Shown in pieces: positions 51,966-60,403 of a stretch of DNA of 64,000 nt. The notes under the pieces were generated by a model. The model was not told where the DNA came from, did no database searches, and was given only the letters and a program-made list of their open reading frames with translations. How positions within the stretch are numbered: the first letter of the stretch is position 1; the number at the start of each line of letters is the position of its first letter. The DNA comes from Natronomonas salina (GTDB taxonomy: Archaea > Halobacteriota > Halobacteria > Halobacteriales > Haloarculaceae), in NCBI RefSeq assembly GCF_013391105.1, contig NZ_CP058335.1, positions 3,596,001 through 3,660,000 on the forward strand, in the 5' to 3' direction. A program made the translations under genes and the position numbers.

Positions 51966-53375
51966 ATGAGCACGTTCGTCGTCGTGGGTGGAGACGCCGC
52001 CGGGATGTCGGCCGCGAGCAAGGCCAAGCGGGACGACCCCGACCTCGACGTCGTCGTCTTCGAGAAGGGCGAGTGGGTCTCCTACGGCGCCTGCGGCCTG
52101 CCGTACTACGTCAAGGGCGAGATCCAGACGCTCGACGACCTCGTCTCCGTCACCCCCGAGGAGTTCCGCGAGGACCGGGACATCGACCTCCGGACCGGCC
52201 ACGAGGTCGTCGAGATCGACCCCGACGACCGCAGCGTCACCGCCGAGGGACCGGACGGCGAGGTCGTCCAGGCCTACGACCACCTCCTGATCGCGACCGG
52301 CGCGGCCGCCGTCGTCCCGGACATCCCGGGCGTCGACCGCGAGGGCGTCTTCACGCTGGAGTCGATGAGCGACGGGCGGGACCTCCGGGACTTCGTCGCG
52401 CGCTCGCGGGAGTCCTCGCCCGCGGAACAGCCGGACAGCGGCCCCGCCTGCCACTTCCTCGAGAACTGCGAGGGCCCGGTCGCCGTGGTCGGCGGCGGCT
52501 ACATCGGCATCGAGATGGCGGAGGCGCTGGCGCACAACGACTTCGAGGTCCACCTCTTCCAGCGCGGCGAGCGCGTCCTCAAGGGGTTCAGCGAGGCCAC
52601 CAGCGAGGCCGTCGCCGAGCACCTCCGCGACGAAGACGTCGTGCTGTACCTCGACACCGAGGTGCGGGAACTCGCCGGCGGCGACCGGGTCGAGGCCGTC
52701 GTGACCGACGACGACCGGCTCCCCGTCGAGATGGTGCTCCTCGGCACCGGCGTGCGTCCCAGGACCGGACTCGCGGAGTCGGCCGGCGTCGACCTCGGGC
52801 CGACCGGCGCCATCGCGGCCGACCGGTACCGCGAGACCAACCTCCCGGACGTCTACGCGGCGGGCGACTGCGCCGAGGCGAGACACGTCGTCACGGGCAC
52901 GCCGTCCTGGGTGCCGCTGGCGTTGACCGCCAACCGCCACGGCCGGGCGGTCGGCCAGACGGTCGCCGGGAACCCGTCGGTGGGCGGCGGCGTGGCCGGG
53001 ACGGCCGCCGTCAAGGCCTTCCAGATGGAGGCCGCCCGGACGGGCGTCCTCGACCACGACGTCGCCCGCGAGGCCGGGTTCGAGCCCGTCACCGAGACCA
53101 TCGACGCGAAGGCCCAGGCCGGCTACTACCCGGGCGAGGGGACCGTCACGGTCACGCTCTGCGCCGACCGGCCGACCGGCCGGCTGCTCGGCGGGAGCCT
53201 CGTCAGCGAGTTCGGCGAGGGGGCCGTCCACCGGAGCCACGCCCTCGTCGGCGCGGTCACGGAGGGCGTCACCGTCGCCGAACTGGCGAACTACGACCTC
53301 GCGTACGCGCCGCCGTTCAACACGACCTGGGACCCGATACTGACCGCGGCGAAGGTGCTGGAGGGCGAACTGTAG
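51966..53375 (+). CDS. CoA-disulfide reductase-like FAD-dependent oxidoreductase
   Basis: A 469-residue pyridine nucleotide-disulfide oxidoreductase. The FAD site VVVGGDAAGMSAASKAKR is at residues 5-22, the redox Cys43 lies in SYGACGLPYYV exactly as in CoA-disulfide reductase, and the NAD(P) site is VAVVGGGYIGIEMAEAL. The FAD-closing VYAAGDCAEA and a dimerisation domain follow. Such enzymes reduce CoA or polysulfide disulfides, or act as NADH oxidase/peroxidase. CoA-disulfide reductase is the simplest assignment because of Cys43, but not proven. Confidence 0.9.
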   Translation: MSTFVVVGGDAAGMSAASKAKRDDPDLDVVVFEKGEWVSYGACGLPYYVKGEIQTLDDLVSVTPEEFREDRDIDLRTGHEVVEIDPDDRSVTAEGPDGEVVQAYDHLLIATGAAAVVPDIPGVDREGVFTLESMSDGRDLRDFVARSRESSPAEQPDSGPACHFLENCEGPVAVVGGGYIGIEMAEALAHNDFEVHLFQRGERVLKGFSEATSEAVAEHLRDEDVVLYLDTEVRELAGGDRVEAVVTDDDRLPVEMVLLGTGVRPRTGLAESAGVDLGPTGAIAADRYRETNLPDVYAAGDCAEARHVVTGTPSWVPLALTANRHGRAVGQTVAGNPSVGGGVAGTAAVKAFQMEAARTGVLDHDVAREAGFEPVTETIDAKAQAGYYPGEGTVTVTLCADRPTGRLLGGSLVSEFGEGAVHRSHALVGAVTEGVTVAELANYDLAYAPPFNTTWDPILTAAKVLEGEL

Positions 53376-53432
53376 CACGTTCGTGCATACATTCGAAAAA
53401 ATACTCTGCCTAAAGGGCACGAACCCGAACAA

Positions 53433-53441
53433 TTCATAAGG
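53433..53441 (+). promoter_or_regulatory. TATA element of folD
   Basis: TTCATAAGG, centred 27 bases before the folD ATG at 53464, in an A+T-rich spacer. It fits a leaderless promoter for the folD-Nudix unit. Confidence 0.55.
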
Positions 53442-53463
53442 CCGCCCCGACCACCTCCACGCA

Positions 53464-54357
53464 ATGACAGAGGTCATCGACGGCAACGCCGTCGCCGCCG
53501 ATATCCGCGAGTCGCTGACCGAGAGCATCGAGACCCTCGAATCCGAGGGCGTCACGCCCGGGCTGGCGACCGTCCTGATGAGCGACGACCCCGCCAGCGA
53601 GACGTACGTCTCGATGAAGCAGCGCGACTGCGAGGAGGTCGGCATCGACGGCATCCACGTCGAGATCGACAGCGACGCGCCCGCCGAGGAACTCTACGAG
53701 ACGATCGACGACCTCAACGCCGACCCGGCCGTCCACGGTATCCTCGTCCAGATGCCCCTCCCGGACCACGTCGACGAGCGGCGCGTCCTCCGCAGCGTCG
53801 ACCCCGTGAAGGACGTCGACGGCTTCCACCCCGAGAACGTCGGCCGGCTGGTCGCGGGCGACGACCGCTACCGGCCCTGCACGCCCCACGGCGTCCAGAA
53901 GCTCCTCGAGGCGTACGATATCGAGACCGAAGGGGCGAACGCGGTGATCGTCGGCCGCTCGAACATCGTCGGCAAGCCGCTGGCGAACCTCCTGCTGCAG
54001 AAGGCCGACGACGGCAACGCGACGGTGACGGTCTGTCACTCCCGGACCGAAGACCTCGCCGAGAAGACCCGCGCCGCCGACATCCTCGTCGCCGCCGCCG
54101 GACGCCCGGAGTTCATCGGCGGCGAGATGGTCGGCGAGGGCGCCACCGTCGTCGACGTCGGCATCAACCGCGTCGACGCCGACACCGAGAAGGGCTACGA
54201 ACTCGTCGGCGACGTCGACTACGACAGCGTCGAGGCGACGGCCGGCGCCATCACGCCGGTCCCCGGCGGCGTCGGGCCGATGACCCGCGCGATGCTGCTG
54301 TACAACACCGTCAAGGCCGCCGGTCTGCAGACCGACGTCGACGTCGAACTTCCCTGA
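53464..54357 (+). CDS. folD: bifunctional methylenetetrahydrofolate dehydrogenase/methenyltetrahydrofolate cyclohydrolase
   Basis: A 297-residue FolD that interconverts methylene-, methenyl- and formyl-tetrahydrofolate using NADP. The active-site Tyr48 and Lys52 lie in ETYVSMKQRDCEEVG (46-60); VQMPLPDHVDE, the nucleotide site GRSNIVGKPLANLLL and PGGVGPMTRAMLLYN are all present. Haloarchaea use folates for one-carbon transfer, in line with the gcvPA/gcvPB genes in this window. The Nudix gene follows after six bases, probably in the same transcript. Confidence 0.96.
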   Translation: MTEVIDGNAVAADIRESLTESIETLESEGVTPGLATVLMSDDPASETYVSMKQRDCEEVGIDGIHVEIDSDAPAEELYETIDDLNADPAVHGILVQMPLPDHVDERRVLRSVDPVKDVDGFHPENVGRLVAGDDRYRPCTPHGVQKLLEAYDIETEGANAVIVGRSNIVGKPLANLLLQKADDGNATVTVCHSRTEDLAEKTRAADILVAAAGRPEFIGGEMVGEGATVVDVGINRVDADTEKGYELVGDVDYDSVEATAGAITPVPGGVGPMTRAMLLYNTVKAAGLQTDVDVELP

Positions 54358-54363
54358 CCGCGG

Positions 54364-54861
54364 ATGGTCGACCCCTCGCCCGACGAACTGGCCGCCCGGT
54401 ACGACGACGTCGTCCGTCACGGCGAGACCTTCGAACTGGACCGCGAGGGATTCGAGCGCGCCAGGCGCCGCGCTGACCGGTGGGGCGTCGGCGCGCTCGT
54501 CCACGACGACGGCCGGGTCCTGTTCGTCGAGCAGGACGGCCAGTGGTTCCTGCCGGGCGGCGCCCGCGAACCCGGCGAATCGCTCGAAGCGGGCGCCGCC
54601 CGGGAGGTCCGCGAGGAGACCGGCGTCGACGTCGAGGTGACCGACCTGGTCGCCATCTCGGAGCAGACGTTCCGCCACGGCGACGACCGCGTCGACTACT
54701 TCTTCGCGACCTTCGAGGCGCGTCCCGAGGAGACGACCACGAGCGACGACCCCGGTCGGGAGGGGGAAGGCATCCAATCCGCGGCGTGGCGGTCGACCGT
54801 TCCCCCGAACACCTTCGACAGCGACCTCGTCGAACGGCTCATCGGCCGATTCGTCGAGTGA
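54364..54861 (+). CDS. Nudix hydrolase
   Basis: A 165-residue Nudix protein. The Nudix box Gx5Ex7REUxEExGU is complete at residues 66-88 (Gly66, Glu72, Arg80-Glu81, Glu84-Glu85, Gly87). The fold cleaves nucleoside diphosphates linked to another moiety, such as oxidised nucleotides, sugars or cofactors. The substrate is unknown. It starts six bases after folD and may be co-transcribed; a link to folate or nucleotide housekeeping is possible. Confidence 0.9.
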   Translation: MVDPSPDELAARYDDVVRHGETFELDREGFERARRRADRWGVGALVHDDGRVLFVEQDGQWFLPGGAREPGESLEAGAAREVREETGVDVEVTDLVAISEQTFRHGDDRVDYFFATFEARPEETTTSDDPGREGEGIQSAAWRSTVPPNTFDSDLVERLIGRFVE

Positions 54862-54958
54862 GTAAGCCCTGCGAACGCAGATTTCGGGCGGCTTACCGCC
54901 GCCGAGCCCGAACGTATCAGGGATGTAACTATTGTCTGGTGGGGCGACCCGACTTCGT

Positions 54959-55828
54959 ATGGCGGACGATCCCGATTCGACGACCGGTATCGGCGACCAG
55001 GGGAAACTGACTCGACGGCGAGTGCTCGGGGCGGCCACTGCCGCGACGACCGGCCTCGCCGGGATATCCGGGTCGGCCGGGGCCAGCGGGACCGAGACGT
55101 CGTTCTTCGGCGAGTGCTCCAGCGGGTGGGAGAGCGCTCCCGACGACTACCCGGTCGTCGACCTGCGCACCGACGAACCCACTATCAAAGGGGAGTTCCC
55201 ATGGGGCGACGACGAGTTCGTCCTCTACGTCCACGGCTGGCTCGAGAAGTTCGCCAGCGGCGCGCGCGACCAGGGGTACACCCTCGAGACGGCGCTCCGG
55301 CAGAACGGCTACGAGCAGCCGACCGCCGCCGTCGTCTGGAACTCGAACCAGCCAGTCTGGCCGCTCGCCCAGCGACGGGCCGACGAGGCCGGCCGGCGGC
55401 TCGCCGAAGTCCTCGACGACTACCTCGAGGCCTGCCCGGGGACGACTATCAGGACCGTCGACCACTCCCTCGGCTCCCGGGTGATCCTCGAGGCGCTGGC
55501 GACCCTCGACGGTGACCAGGTCCTCGAGAACGTCTCGCTGGTCGGCGGCGCGGTGAACCCCGACTCCGTCTGCGAGGGCACGCGATACGGGGCCGGCATC
55601 GCGGAGTCCGCGAACGAGGTCTACGACTACCACTCCCGGAACGACGACATCGTCTGCGACGTCTACGCACTCTCGGAGGGCACCTCCGGAATCGGCTGCG
55701 TGGGTTCGGAGTGCGACGCCGTCCCCGGCGACTTCACGGACGTCGACGTGACCGACAGCGTCGACGCGCACTGCAACTACGGGAAGCCGGACGTGGGCTG
55801 CGTCCCCGAGATCGTCTCCAACTTCTAG
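54959..55828 (+). CDS. Tat-exported alpha/beta hydrolase, cysteine-rich
   Basis: A 289-residue protein with a Tat signal: twin arginine in KLTRRRVLGAATAA (16-29) followed by a hydrophobic region and an Ala-Gly-Ala-Ser cleavage area near 40-43. The mature part is an alpha/beta hydrolase with the oxyanion strand FVLYVHGW (87-94) and nucleophile Ser170 in VDHSLGSRV. It has eight Cys (for example Cys53, Cys159 and six in the C-terminal 90 residues), an even number that could form disulfides outside the cell. Likely a secreted esterase or lipase; the substrate is unknown. No lipobox, so it is free or wall-bound. Confidence 0.8.
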   Translation: MADDPDSTTGIGDQGKLTRRRVLGAATAATTGLAGISGSAGASGTETSFFGECSSGWESAPDDYPVVDLRTDEPTIKGEFPWGDDEFVLYVHGWLEKFASGARDQGYTLETALRQNGYEQPTAAVVWNSNQPVWPLAQRRADEAGRRLAEVLDDYLEACPGTTIRTVDHSLGSRVILEALATLDGDQVLENVSLVGGAVNPDSVCEGTRYGAGIAESANEVYDYHSRNDDIVCDVYALSEGTSGIGCVGSECDAVPGDFTDVDVTDSVDAHCNYGKPDVGCVPEIVSNF

Positions 55829-56000
55829 AACCGATTTTCGATTCCCGACCGCCGATCTTGGCACCGACGGTTCAAGTAGGAGGACGGGACCACCGACGCC
55901 GTGCTCGACTGAACCGCTCCGGAACGACCAGCGGGAGCGCGGGACAGCGTTCCGGATACCGGCCGTCGACCCCAGCCGTCCCGCCTGTCAGCCACTCTCT

Positions 56001-56711
56001 CTACCGGAGGTCGTCCAGTCGGCTCTCCGCTTCGGCCAGGGCTCCCTCGTCGCCCTCGGCCAGATACCGACCGACGTCGCGAGCGACGGCCACGAGTTTC
56101 TCCGCCTCCCTGGGCGGGACGTCGCCGTCGAGCGCCCGGACCCGTTTGACGTGGTTGGAGAGCCGCTCGATCGCACCGGCGGCTGCCGGATTCGGATGCT
56201 CCTCGAGGTAGGTCCGCAGGTCCGAGCGGTACTCCCTGATGGCGTTCGCATAGGCGAGCCCGCGCATCGGCGAGAGCGACGCCGGGACCTCCTCGGGCGC
56301 CGGCCGTTCACCCTCGTCCGCTTGCAGGAGCTGCGTGAAGTAGAGCTCCTCGTCGTCCTCGACGTCCATCCGGCGGGCCAACTCGCCGGCCACGTGCCTG
56401 AGCTCCAGGGCCGCGAGGTAGGTGTCGTCGAGCGGCTGGAGCGCGCCGGCGTCGACGAAGCCGTACCCGCGGGTGAACTCGCGGCCGCGGTCAGCGGCCC
56501 GCTCGGCCAGCCGTCTGGTGGGCTCCTCGTCGACGGCAGCGCGAATCGGCGTGAGGTCGAGCGTCGCCGCCGTCGCCGTGTGCAGCGCTCGCTCCTCGTC
56601 GACGCCGACGCTGTGGAGGCTGCCGCACTCGGGACAGGCGGCCTCGCCGGTGTCGTAGTAGGACCACCGCGCCCCGCACTCCTTGCACTCGCGCTGGCCG
56701 CGGATCTTCAT
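56001..56711 (-). CDS. zinc-ribbon protein of DUF7117 type
   Basis: A 236-residue protein. The N-terminal 35 residues are a TFIIB-like zinc ribbon with Cys9, Cys12, Cys26 and Cys29 (CKECG and CPECG). The rest is acidic and helical, with EFTRGYGFVDAGALQPLDD and LSPMRGLAYANAIREYRSD. This is a haloarchaea-specific family annotated as DUF7117. A role as DNA- or RNA-binding factor is possible but unproven. It lies 38 bases downstream of the asparaginase gene on the same strand. Confidence 0.8.
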   Translation of the reverse strand: MKIRGQRECKECGARWSYYDTGEAACPECGSLHSVGVDEERALHTATAATLDLTPIRAAVDEEPTRRLAERAADRGREFTRGYGFVDAGALQPLDDTYLAALELRHVAGELARRMDVEDDEELYFTQLLQADEGERPAPEEVPASLSPMRGLAYANAIREYRSDLRTYLEEHPNPAAAGAIERLSNHVKRVRALDGDVPPREAEKLVAVARDVGRYLAEGDEGALAEAESRLDDLR

Positions 56712-56749
56712 GCCTCGGCCTCCGGCTTCCGGGACCAAAACGTCCCCGG

Positions 56750-57706
56750 CTACGCGCCGAAGTCGTCGAACCGCGAGTCGACCTCGCCGGCCGCGACGGC
56801 GAGGAGGAGTTCTATCCGGGCCGCCCAGGGCGTCCCGTGGGCGAACCGGACGTGGTCGTAGCCGGCCAGGGTCGCCGCGCCGCCGGGCGTCCCGTAGACC
56901 GGCTCGGTCGGCCCCGCGTGACAGCGGGAGGCGAGGACGACCGGGCAATCGGCGTCGGCGATGGCCCCGCCGAGTTCGGCGGTGGTGTTCCCGAGCCCGG
57001 TCCCGGCCACGACGACGGCGTCCGCCCGGGCCTCGGCGTCGTCGAACGCCGCGCGACCGACCCCCGAGGCGGAGACGACGAGCGGGACCGTCGGCTGTTC
57101 GTCGTGGTCTGGAACCGGAAGCGGATGGTCATCGGCCGTCGCTGCGGGGTCCCGATACCAGTGAACGTTCCGCCGCGTGAATCGAGCGACTGGACCGGTC
57201 TCCGGCGACTGGAACGTGTCGAGCGCGCACGTGTGTGTCTTCTGTACCTCTCCAGCCGCGTGGAGCTCTTCGTCGAAGGCGACGAACGCGCCGGCGCTGA
57301 CTCGCTCGTGAGCGGCCGCGCGGACCGCGGTCAGCAAGTTCGTCGGGCCGTCGCTGCCGCGCTCGTCGGGTCGTCGCTGGGCGCCGGTAACGACGACCGG
57401 CGGCTCTGTAGTGAGTCCCAGGTAGTGGGCCGTCTCGGCGAGCGTATCGGTACCGTGAGTGACGACGATGCCGTCGACCTCGTCGGTCAGTTCGTTCGCT
57501 CGCCCGGCGACGCGTGCGCAGACTGACGGTGCCATGTCGAATCCGGGGCGGCTCGCGACGCTCTCGACGGTGACGTCGGCGTACTCGGCCAGCTCGGGGA
57601 CGGACTCGACGAGGTCGTCGCCGGACAGTTCGGGCGCGGCGCCGGAGTCGTCGCCGTCGGCGGTCGAGGCGATCGTCCCTCCGGTCGCGATGACGTGGAC
57701 GCGCAT
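56750..57706 (-). CDS. asparaginase
   Basis: A 318-residue bacterial-type L-asparaginase. The N-terminal ATGGTIAS motif contains the nucleophile Thr11, and the second catalytic region VTHGTDTLAETA occurs near residue 84. Glu/Asp and Lys of the usual triad are within these segments and RRPDERGSDGPTNLL. It hydrolyses asparagine to aspartate; there is no signal peptide, so it is cytoplasmic. The zinc-ribbon gene follows at 38 bases. Confidence 0.92.
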   Translation of the reverse strand: MRVHVIATGGTIASTADGDDSGAAPELSGDDLVESVPELAEYADVTVESVASRPGFDMAPSVCARVAGRANELTDEVDGIVVTHGTDTLAETAHYLGLTTEPPVVVTGAQRRPDERGSDGPTNLLTAVRAAAHERVSAGAFVAFDEELHAAGEVQKTHTCALDTFQSPETGPVARFTRRNVHWYRDPAATADDHPLPVPDHDEQPTVPLVVSASGVGRAAFDDAEARADAVVVAGTGLGNTTAELGGAIADADCPVVLASRCHAGPTEPVYGTPGGAATLAGYDHVRFAHGTPWAARIELLLAVAAGEVDSRFDDFGA

Positions 57707-57793
57707 GCCCGGTGTGTGGTCGGCCGCGGGTTGGGCGTTCCGGTCGTCCCCGGTAGCGAACGTTCTTTTACGCCGCCGGGCCGACTAGCCGGT

Positions 57794-57940
57794 ATGCGAG
57801 ACGAAGAGGAGATCCGCGAGCAGTACGAATTCCTGAAAGAGGAGCTCGACGATGAGGACATGAACCACGAGGGCGTCCGGCAGATGTTCACCTACTACAA
57901 GCGTGCGCTCGGGTGGGTCCTCGAGGAGGAGTACATCTGA
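57794..57940 (+). CDS. 48-residue acidic helical protein
   Basis: A short gene from ATG 57794. The product is one or two amphipathic helices, rich in Glu and Asp (EQYEFLKEELDDEDMNHEG) and ending ALGWVLEEEYI. TATA-like CTTTTACG is about 28 bases upstream. Tiny proteins of this look occur in many haloarchaea; function unknown. It starts the low-G+C region leading to the RNA element. Confidence 0.65.
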   Translation: MRDEEEIREQYEFLKEELDDEDMNHEGVRQMFTYYKRALGWVLEEEYI

Positions 57941-57962
57941 AACACCGGCCCGGGTCGGTACA

Positions 57963-57968
57963 TTTATA
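57963..57968 (+). promoter_or_regulatory. TATA element before the putative RNA
   Basis: TTTATA in an A+T-rich context. Transcription would be expected to begin 22-27 bases downstream, at about 57988-57993, which coincides with the 5' edge of the first hairpin. Confidence 0.45.
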
Positions 57969-57989
57969 GGGTGGTAGCTACTTGTTTCA

Positions 57990-58100
57990 GGTGACGCTTC
58001 GCTTGGAGGGCCGAAGCGTCAGCGGGGACCAATTCAGGGCGGCAAGCGTCCGACCGGCACTTTTCAACCGGTCGGCCGCTTTCCACTCGCTGAATCTAAC
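57990..58100 (+). ncRNA. putative structured non-coding RNA with two strong hairpins
   Basis: Hairpin 1: GACGCTTCG (57993-58001) pairs perfectly with CGAAGCGTC (58012-58020) around a ten-base loop, possibly extended by GGT/ACC. Hairpin 2: CCGACCGG (58050-58057) pairs with CCGGTCGG (58068-58075), extended by GCGG/CCGC (58039-58042 / 58076-58079) over a side bulge, and closed by ATTCAG/CTGAAT (58032-58037 / 58090-58095) across an internal loop. A TATA element stands 25 bases upstream and no protein frame covers it. It does not show the conserved elements of 5S rRNA, SRP RNA, RNase P RNA or tRNA. Ends are approximate. Confidence 0.45.
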
Positions 58101-58394
58101 TGCGTAGTACCGACCCCGGTTAGTTACGAGATCGTCCTGCCATCCTCGAGTTACGACTTCTACGGCGCTCTGGTCACGAACTCCCGTTCTTCGCGGTATC
58201 TACGTCGGTGAGAGGGGGGTCTGTCTCGGTCTCAGGAGCCGTTCGGCCGGTCCGTCAGACAGGTATACCGAAACTTCAATCTTCTAACAAAGGTTAGTAT
58301 TCTATCACGTTCTCAGCGTCTGGAGTCAGGCCGGAAACTCGGCAGAGGAGTGGTCTGGTGTGGGTTCGTTGGTGTGAAACCGGCGTTGCGTGCG
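58101..58394. other. A+T-rich intergenic DNA with an inverted repeat
   Basis: No gene is seen. The G+C content falls to about 40% around 58261-58320. CTAAC-AAAG-GTTAG at 58284-58297 is a perfect inverted repeat and could be an operator for the nearby PadR-type regulator, or part of its upstream regulatory region. Confidence 0.4.
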
Positions 58395-58404
58395 ATATAT
58401 TTAA
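58395..58404 (+). promoter_or_regulatory. TATA element of the PadR-type gene
   Basis: ATATATTTAA, 41 bases (centre) before the ATG at 58441, giving a short leader of about 15 bases. It is the best TATA box in this region. Confidence 0.65.
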
Positions 58405-58440
58405 CCTAATTCGACAGTAACACCGAGATAGAACTTACCG

Positions 58441-58719
58441 ATGCACGACCTGACAGGATTCCAGCGCGATCTGCTCTACGTCATCACGGGGCGGGAGGAC
58501 CCACACGGGCTCGCGATCAAGGAGGAACTCGAGGACTACTACGAGAAGGAGATCCACCACGGTCGCCTCTACCCGAACCTGGACACCCTCGTCGACAAGG
58601 GACTCGTCGAGAAGGGACAGCGCGACCGGCGGACGAACTTCTACACGTTGACCCGTCGCGGCCGTCGGGAGATCGAGGCCCGTCGGGAGTGGGAAGACCA
58701 GTACGTCGAAACCGAGTGA
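58441..58719 (+). CDS. PadR-type transcriptional regulator
   Basis: A 92-residue winged-helix regulator of the haloarchaeal PadR group. FQRDLLYVITGREDPHG is the first helix pair, YEKEIHHGRLYPNLDTLVDKGLV includes the recognition helix with the Gly-Arg-Leu-Tyr-Pro signature, and RRTNFYTLTRRGRREIEAR is the wing. It should bind DNA as a dimer; the inverted repeat at 58284 is a candidate site for autoregulation. It is 169 bases upstream of the acyl-CoA dehydrogenase gene. Confidence 0.9.
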   Translation: MHDLTGFQRDLLYVITGREDPHGLAIKEELEDYYEKEIHHGRLYPNLDTLVDKGLVEKGQRDRRTNFYTLTRRGRREIEARREWEDQYVETE

Positions 58720-58860
58720 TCCGTCGGCAGGAAGGCGGCGATCCCGCCGGGCGCCGGGGAAACAGGTCGGAACTGTACGACCGTGTAAACGCTCGAGAAC
58801 CCTTCTACCATTGTTCGAGTAGTTCCTCCGGCCGGCAAACGTCGTTAGGAAAAGTTGGTG

Positions 58861-58869
58861 TTTTATACC
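58861..58869 (+). promoter_or_regulatory. TATA element of the acyl-CoA dehydrogenase gene
   Basis: TTTTATACC, with its centre about 25 bases before the ATG at 58889, fits a leaderless promoter. Confidence 0.65.
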
Positions 58870-58888
58870 TCCGGCTGGACGTGCCGGT

Positions 58889-60046
58889 ATGGACTTCGAG
58901 CTCAGCGACGAGCAGAAACAGCTGAAGAAGACGGTCCAGGATTTCGCCGAGAACGAGATCCTGCCGGTCGCCAAGGAGTACGACCGGAAGGAGAAGTACC
59001 CCCACGACATCGTCGAGAAGGCCGCCGAGAACGGGATGCTCGGTGCGCAGATCCCCATCGAGTACGGCGGCGCCGGCTACGACGTCCTCGATACGGCCAT
59101 CATCGTCGAGGAACTGTTCGCCGCCGACCCTGGCATCGGGTTCTGTCTGACTGCCAGCGGCTTCGGGACCGAGGCCATCATCGAGTTCGGCACCGAGGAT
59201 CAGAAGGAGGAGTACCTCGAGCCGATCGCGACTGGCGACGCCATCTCGGGTGCTGCTATCTCCGAGCCGGACACGGGCTCGGACGTCTCCAGCGTCTCGA
59301 CGCGCGCGGAGAAGGACGGCGACGAGTACGTCATCAACGGCAACAAGATGTGGATCTCGAACGGGACCGTCGGCGATTACTTCGTCGTCCTCTGTAAGAC
59401 GGACCCCGACGCCGAGGGCCGCTACAACGGCTTCAGCCAGATAATCGTCGAGGCCGACCGGGACGGCTTCGAGGCCGACAAGATCACCGGCAAGCTCGGC
59501 ATCCGCGCGTCCGACACGGCCGAGCTCATCCTCGACGACGTCCGCGTCCCCGAGGAGAACCTCATCGGCACGGAGGGCATGGGCTTCCTCCAGCAGATGC
59601 AGTTCTTCGACGCGACCCGGACGGGCGTCGCGGCGCAGGCCGTCGGCATCGCGAAGGGTGCGGCGGAGCGCGCCCTGGAGTACGCCCAGGAACGCGAGCA
59701 GTTCGGCCGACCGATCGGCGACTTCCAGGCCATCCAGCACAAGCTCGCCGACATGCACACCGAGACCGAAGCCGCCCGCAACCTCACGTACAAGTCCGCC
59801 TGGTCCGTCGACAACTCCGACGGCCAGCTGACGAAGCTCGCCTCGATGGCCAAGGAGTTCGCCTCCCGCGTCGCCGTCGACACGGCCAACGAGGCCGTCC
59901 AGATCCACGGCGGCTCCGGCTACGTCGACGACTTCGACGTCGAGCGATTCTACCGCGACGCGAAGATCACCCAGATCTACGAGGGGACCACCGAGATCCA
60001 GAAGATGATCATCGCCCGCGAACTGCAGGGCAAGGGCATGACCTGA
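58889..60046 (+). CDS. acyl-CoA dehydrogenase
   Basis: A 385-residue FAD-dependent acyl-CoA dehydrogenase of beta-oxidation. The family signatures are GAAISEPDTGSDVSSVSTRA (128-147), GNKMWISNG, and AVQIHGGSGYVDDFDVERFYRD, with the catalytic base Glu365 in QIYEGTTEIQ at the position used in short- and medium-chain enzymes. It passes electrons to ETF. Chain length preference cannot be read from sequence. ATG 58889 is supported by the TATA element. Confidence 0.94.
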   Translation: MDFELSDEQKQLKKTVQDFAENEILPVAKEYDRKEKYPHDIVEKAAENGMLGAQIPIEYGGAGYDVLDTAIIVEELFAADPGIGFCLTASGFGTEAIIEFGTEDQKEEYLEPIATGDAISGAAISEPDTGSDVSSVSTRAEKDGDEYVINGNKMWISNGTVGDYFVVLCKTDPDAEGRYNGFSQIIVEADRDGFEADKITGKLGIRASDTAELILDDVRVPEENLIGTEGMGFLQQMQFFDATRTGVAAQAVGIAKGAAERALEYAQEREQFGRPIGDFQAIQHKLADMHTETEAARNLTYKSAWSVDNSDGQLTKLASMAKEFASRVAVDTANEAVQIHGGSGYVDDFDVERFYRDAKITQIYEGTTEIQKMIIARELQGKGMT

Positions 60047-60121
60047 TCGGTCGGGGTAACCCACGCAGCCCGCTTTTCTCGAAACGCACGCTTTACCCGA
60101 CAGCGCCGCGTAGTGCCGTCG

Positions 60122-60364
60122 ATGAGTAGCCTCGTCCAGGACGACCTAGCCCGCGCGACCACGTTCTTCGCGCTCGCCTTCGGCCTCACGGCGCTCGGCG
60201 GACTGGCGATCGGCGACCTCCGGCTCGGCGTCGAGTACGGACTTGGGCTCGGCGTCGCCTTCGCCGTGTTCGCGTACTTCTTCGTCGCGCCGACCGCGCT
60301 GGACGGGGCGACCGAACCGGACGACGAGACGGATTCGACCGACGACCCGGACGCCGCGGAGTAG
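60122..60364 (+). CDS. two-helix membrane protein with acidic tail
   Basis: An 80-residue protein with two transmembrane helices (about 14-32 and 38-57) and an acidic C-terminal tail (EPDDETDSTDDPDAAE). It is between the acyl-CoA dehydrogenase and cobalamin adenosyltransferase genes on the same strand, with gaps of 75 and 39 bases. Function unknown. A TATA-like CTTTACCC is about 30 bases upstream. Confidence 0.65.
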   Translation: MSSLVQDDLARATTFFALAFGLTALGGLAIGDLRLGVEYGLGLGVAFAVFAYFFVAPTALDGATEPDDETDSTDDPDAAE

Positions 60365-60372
60365 CCATCGAC

Positions 60373-60378
60373 CTATAA
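60373..60378 (+). promoter_or_regulatory. TATA element of the cobalamin adenosyltransferase gene
   Basis: CTATAA, 28 bases before the ATG at 60404, fits a leaderless promoter and suggests that this gene is not only transcribed from upstream. Confidence 0.55.
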
Positions 60379-60403
60379 GCCCCCGGGAGCCGAATCCGGA
60401 GCC

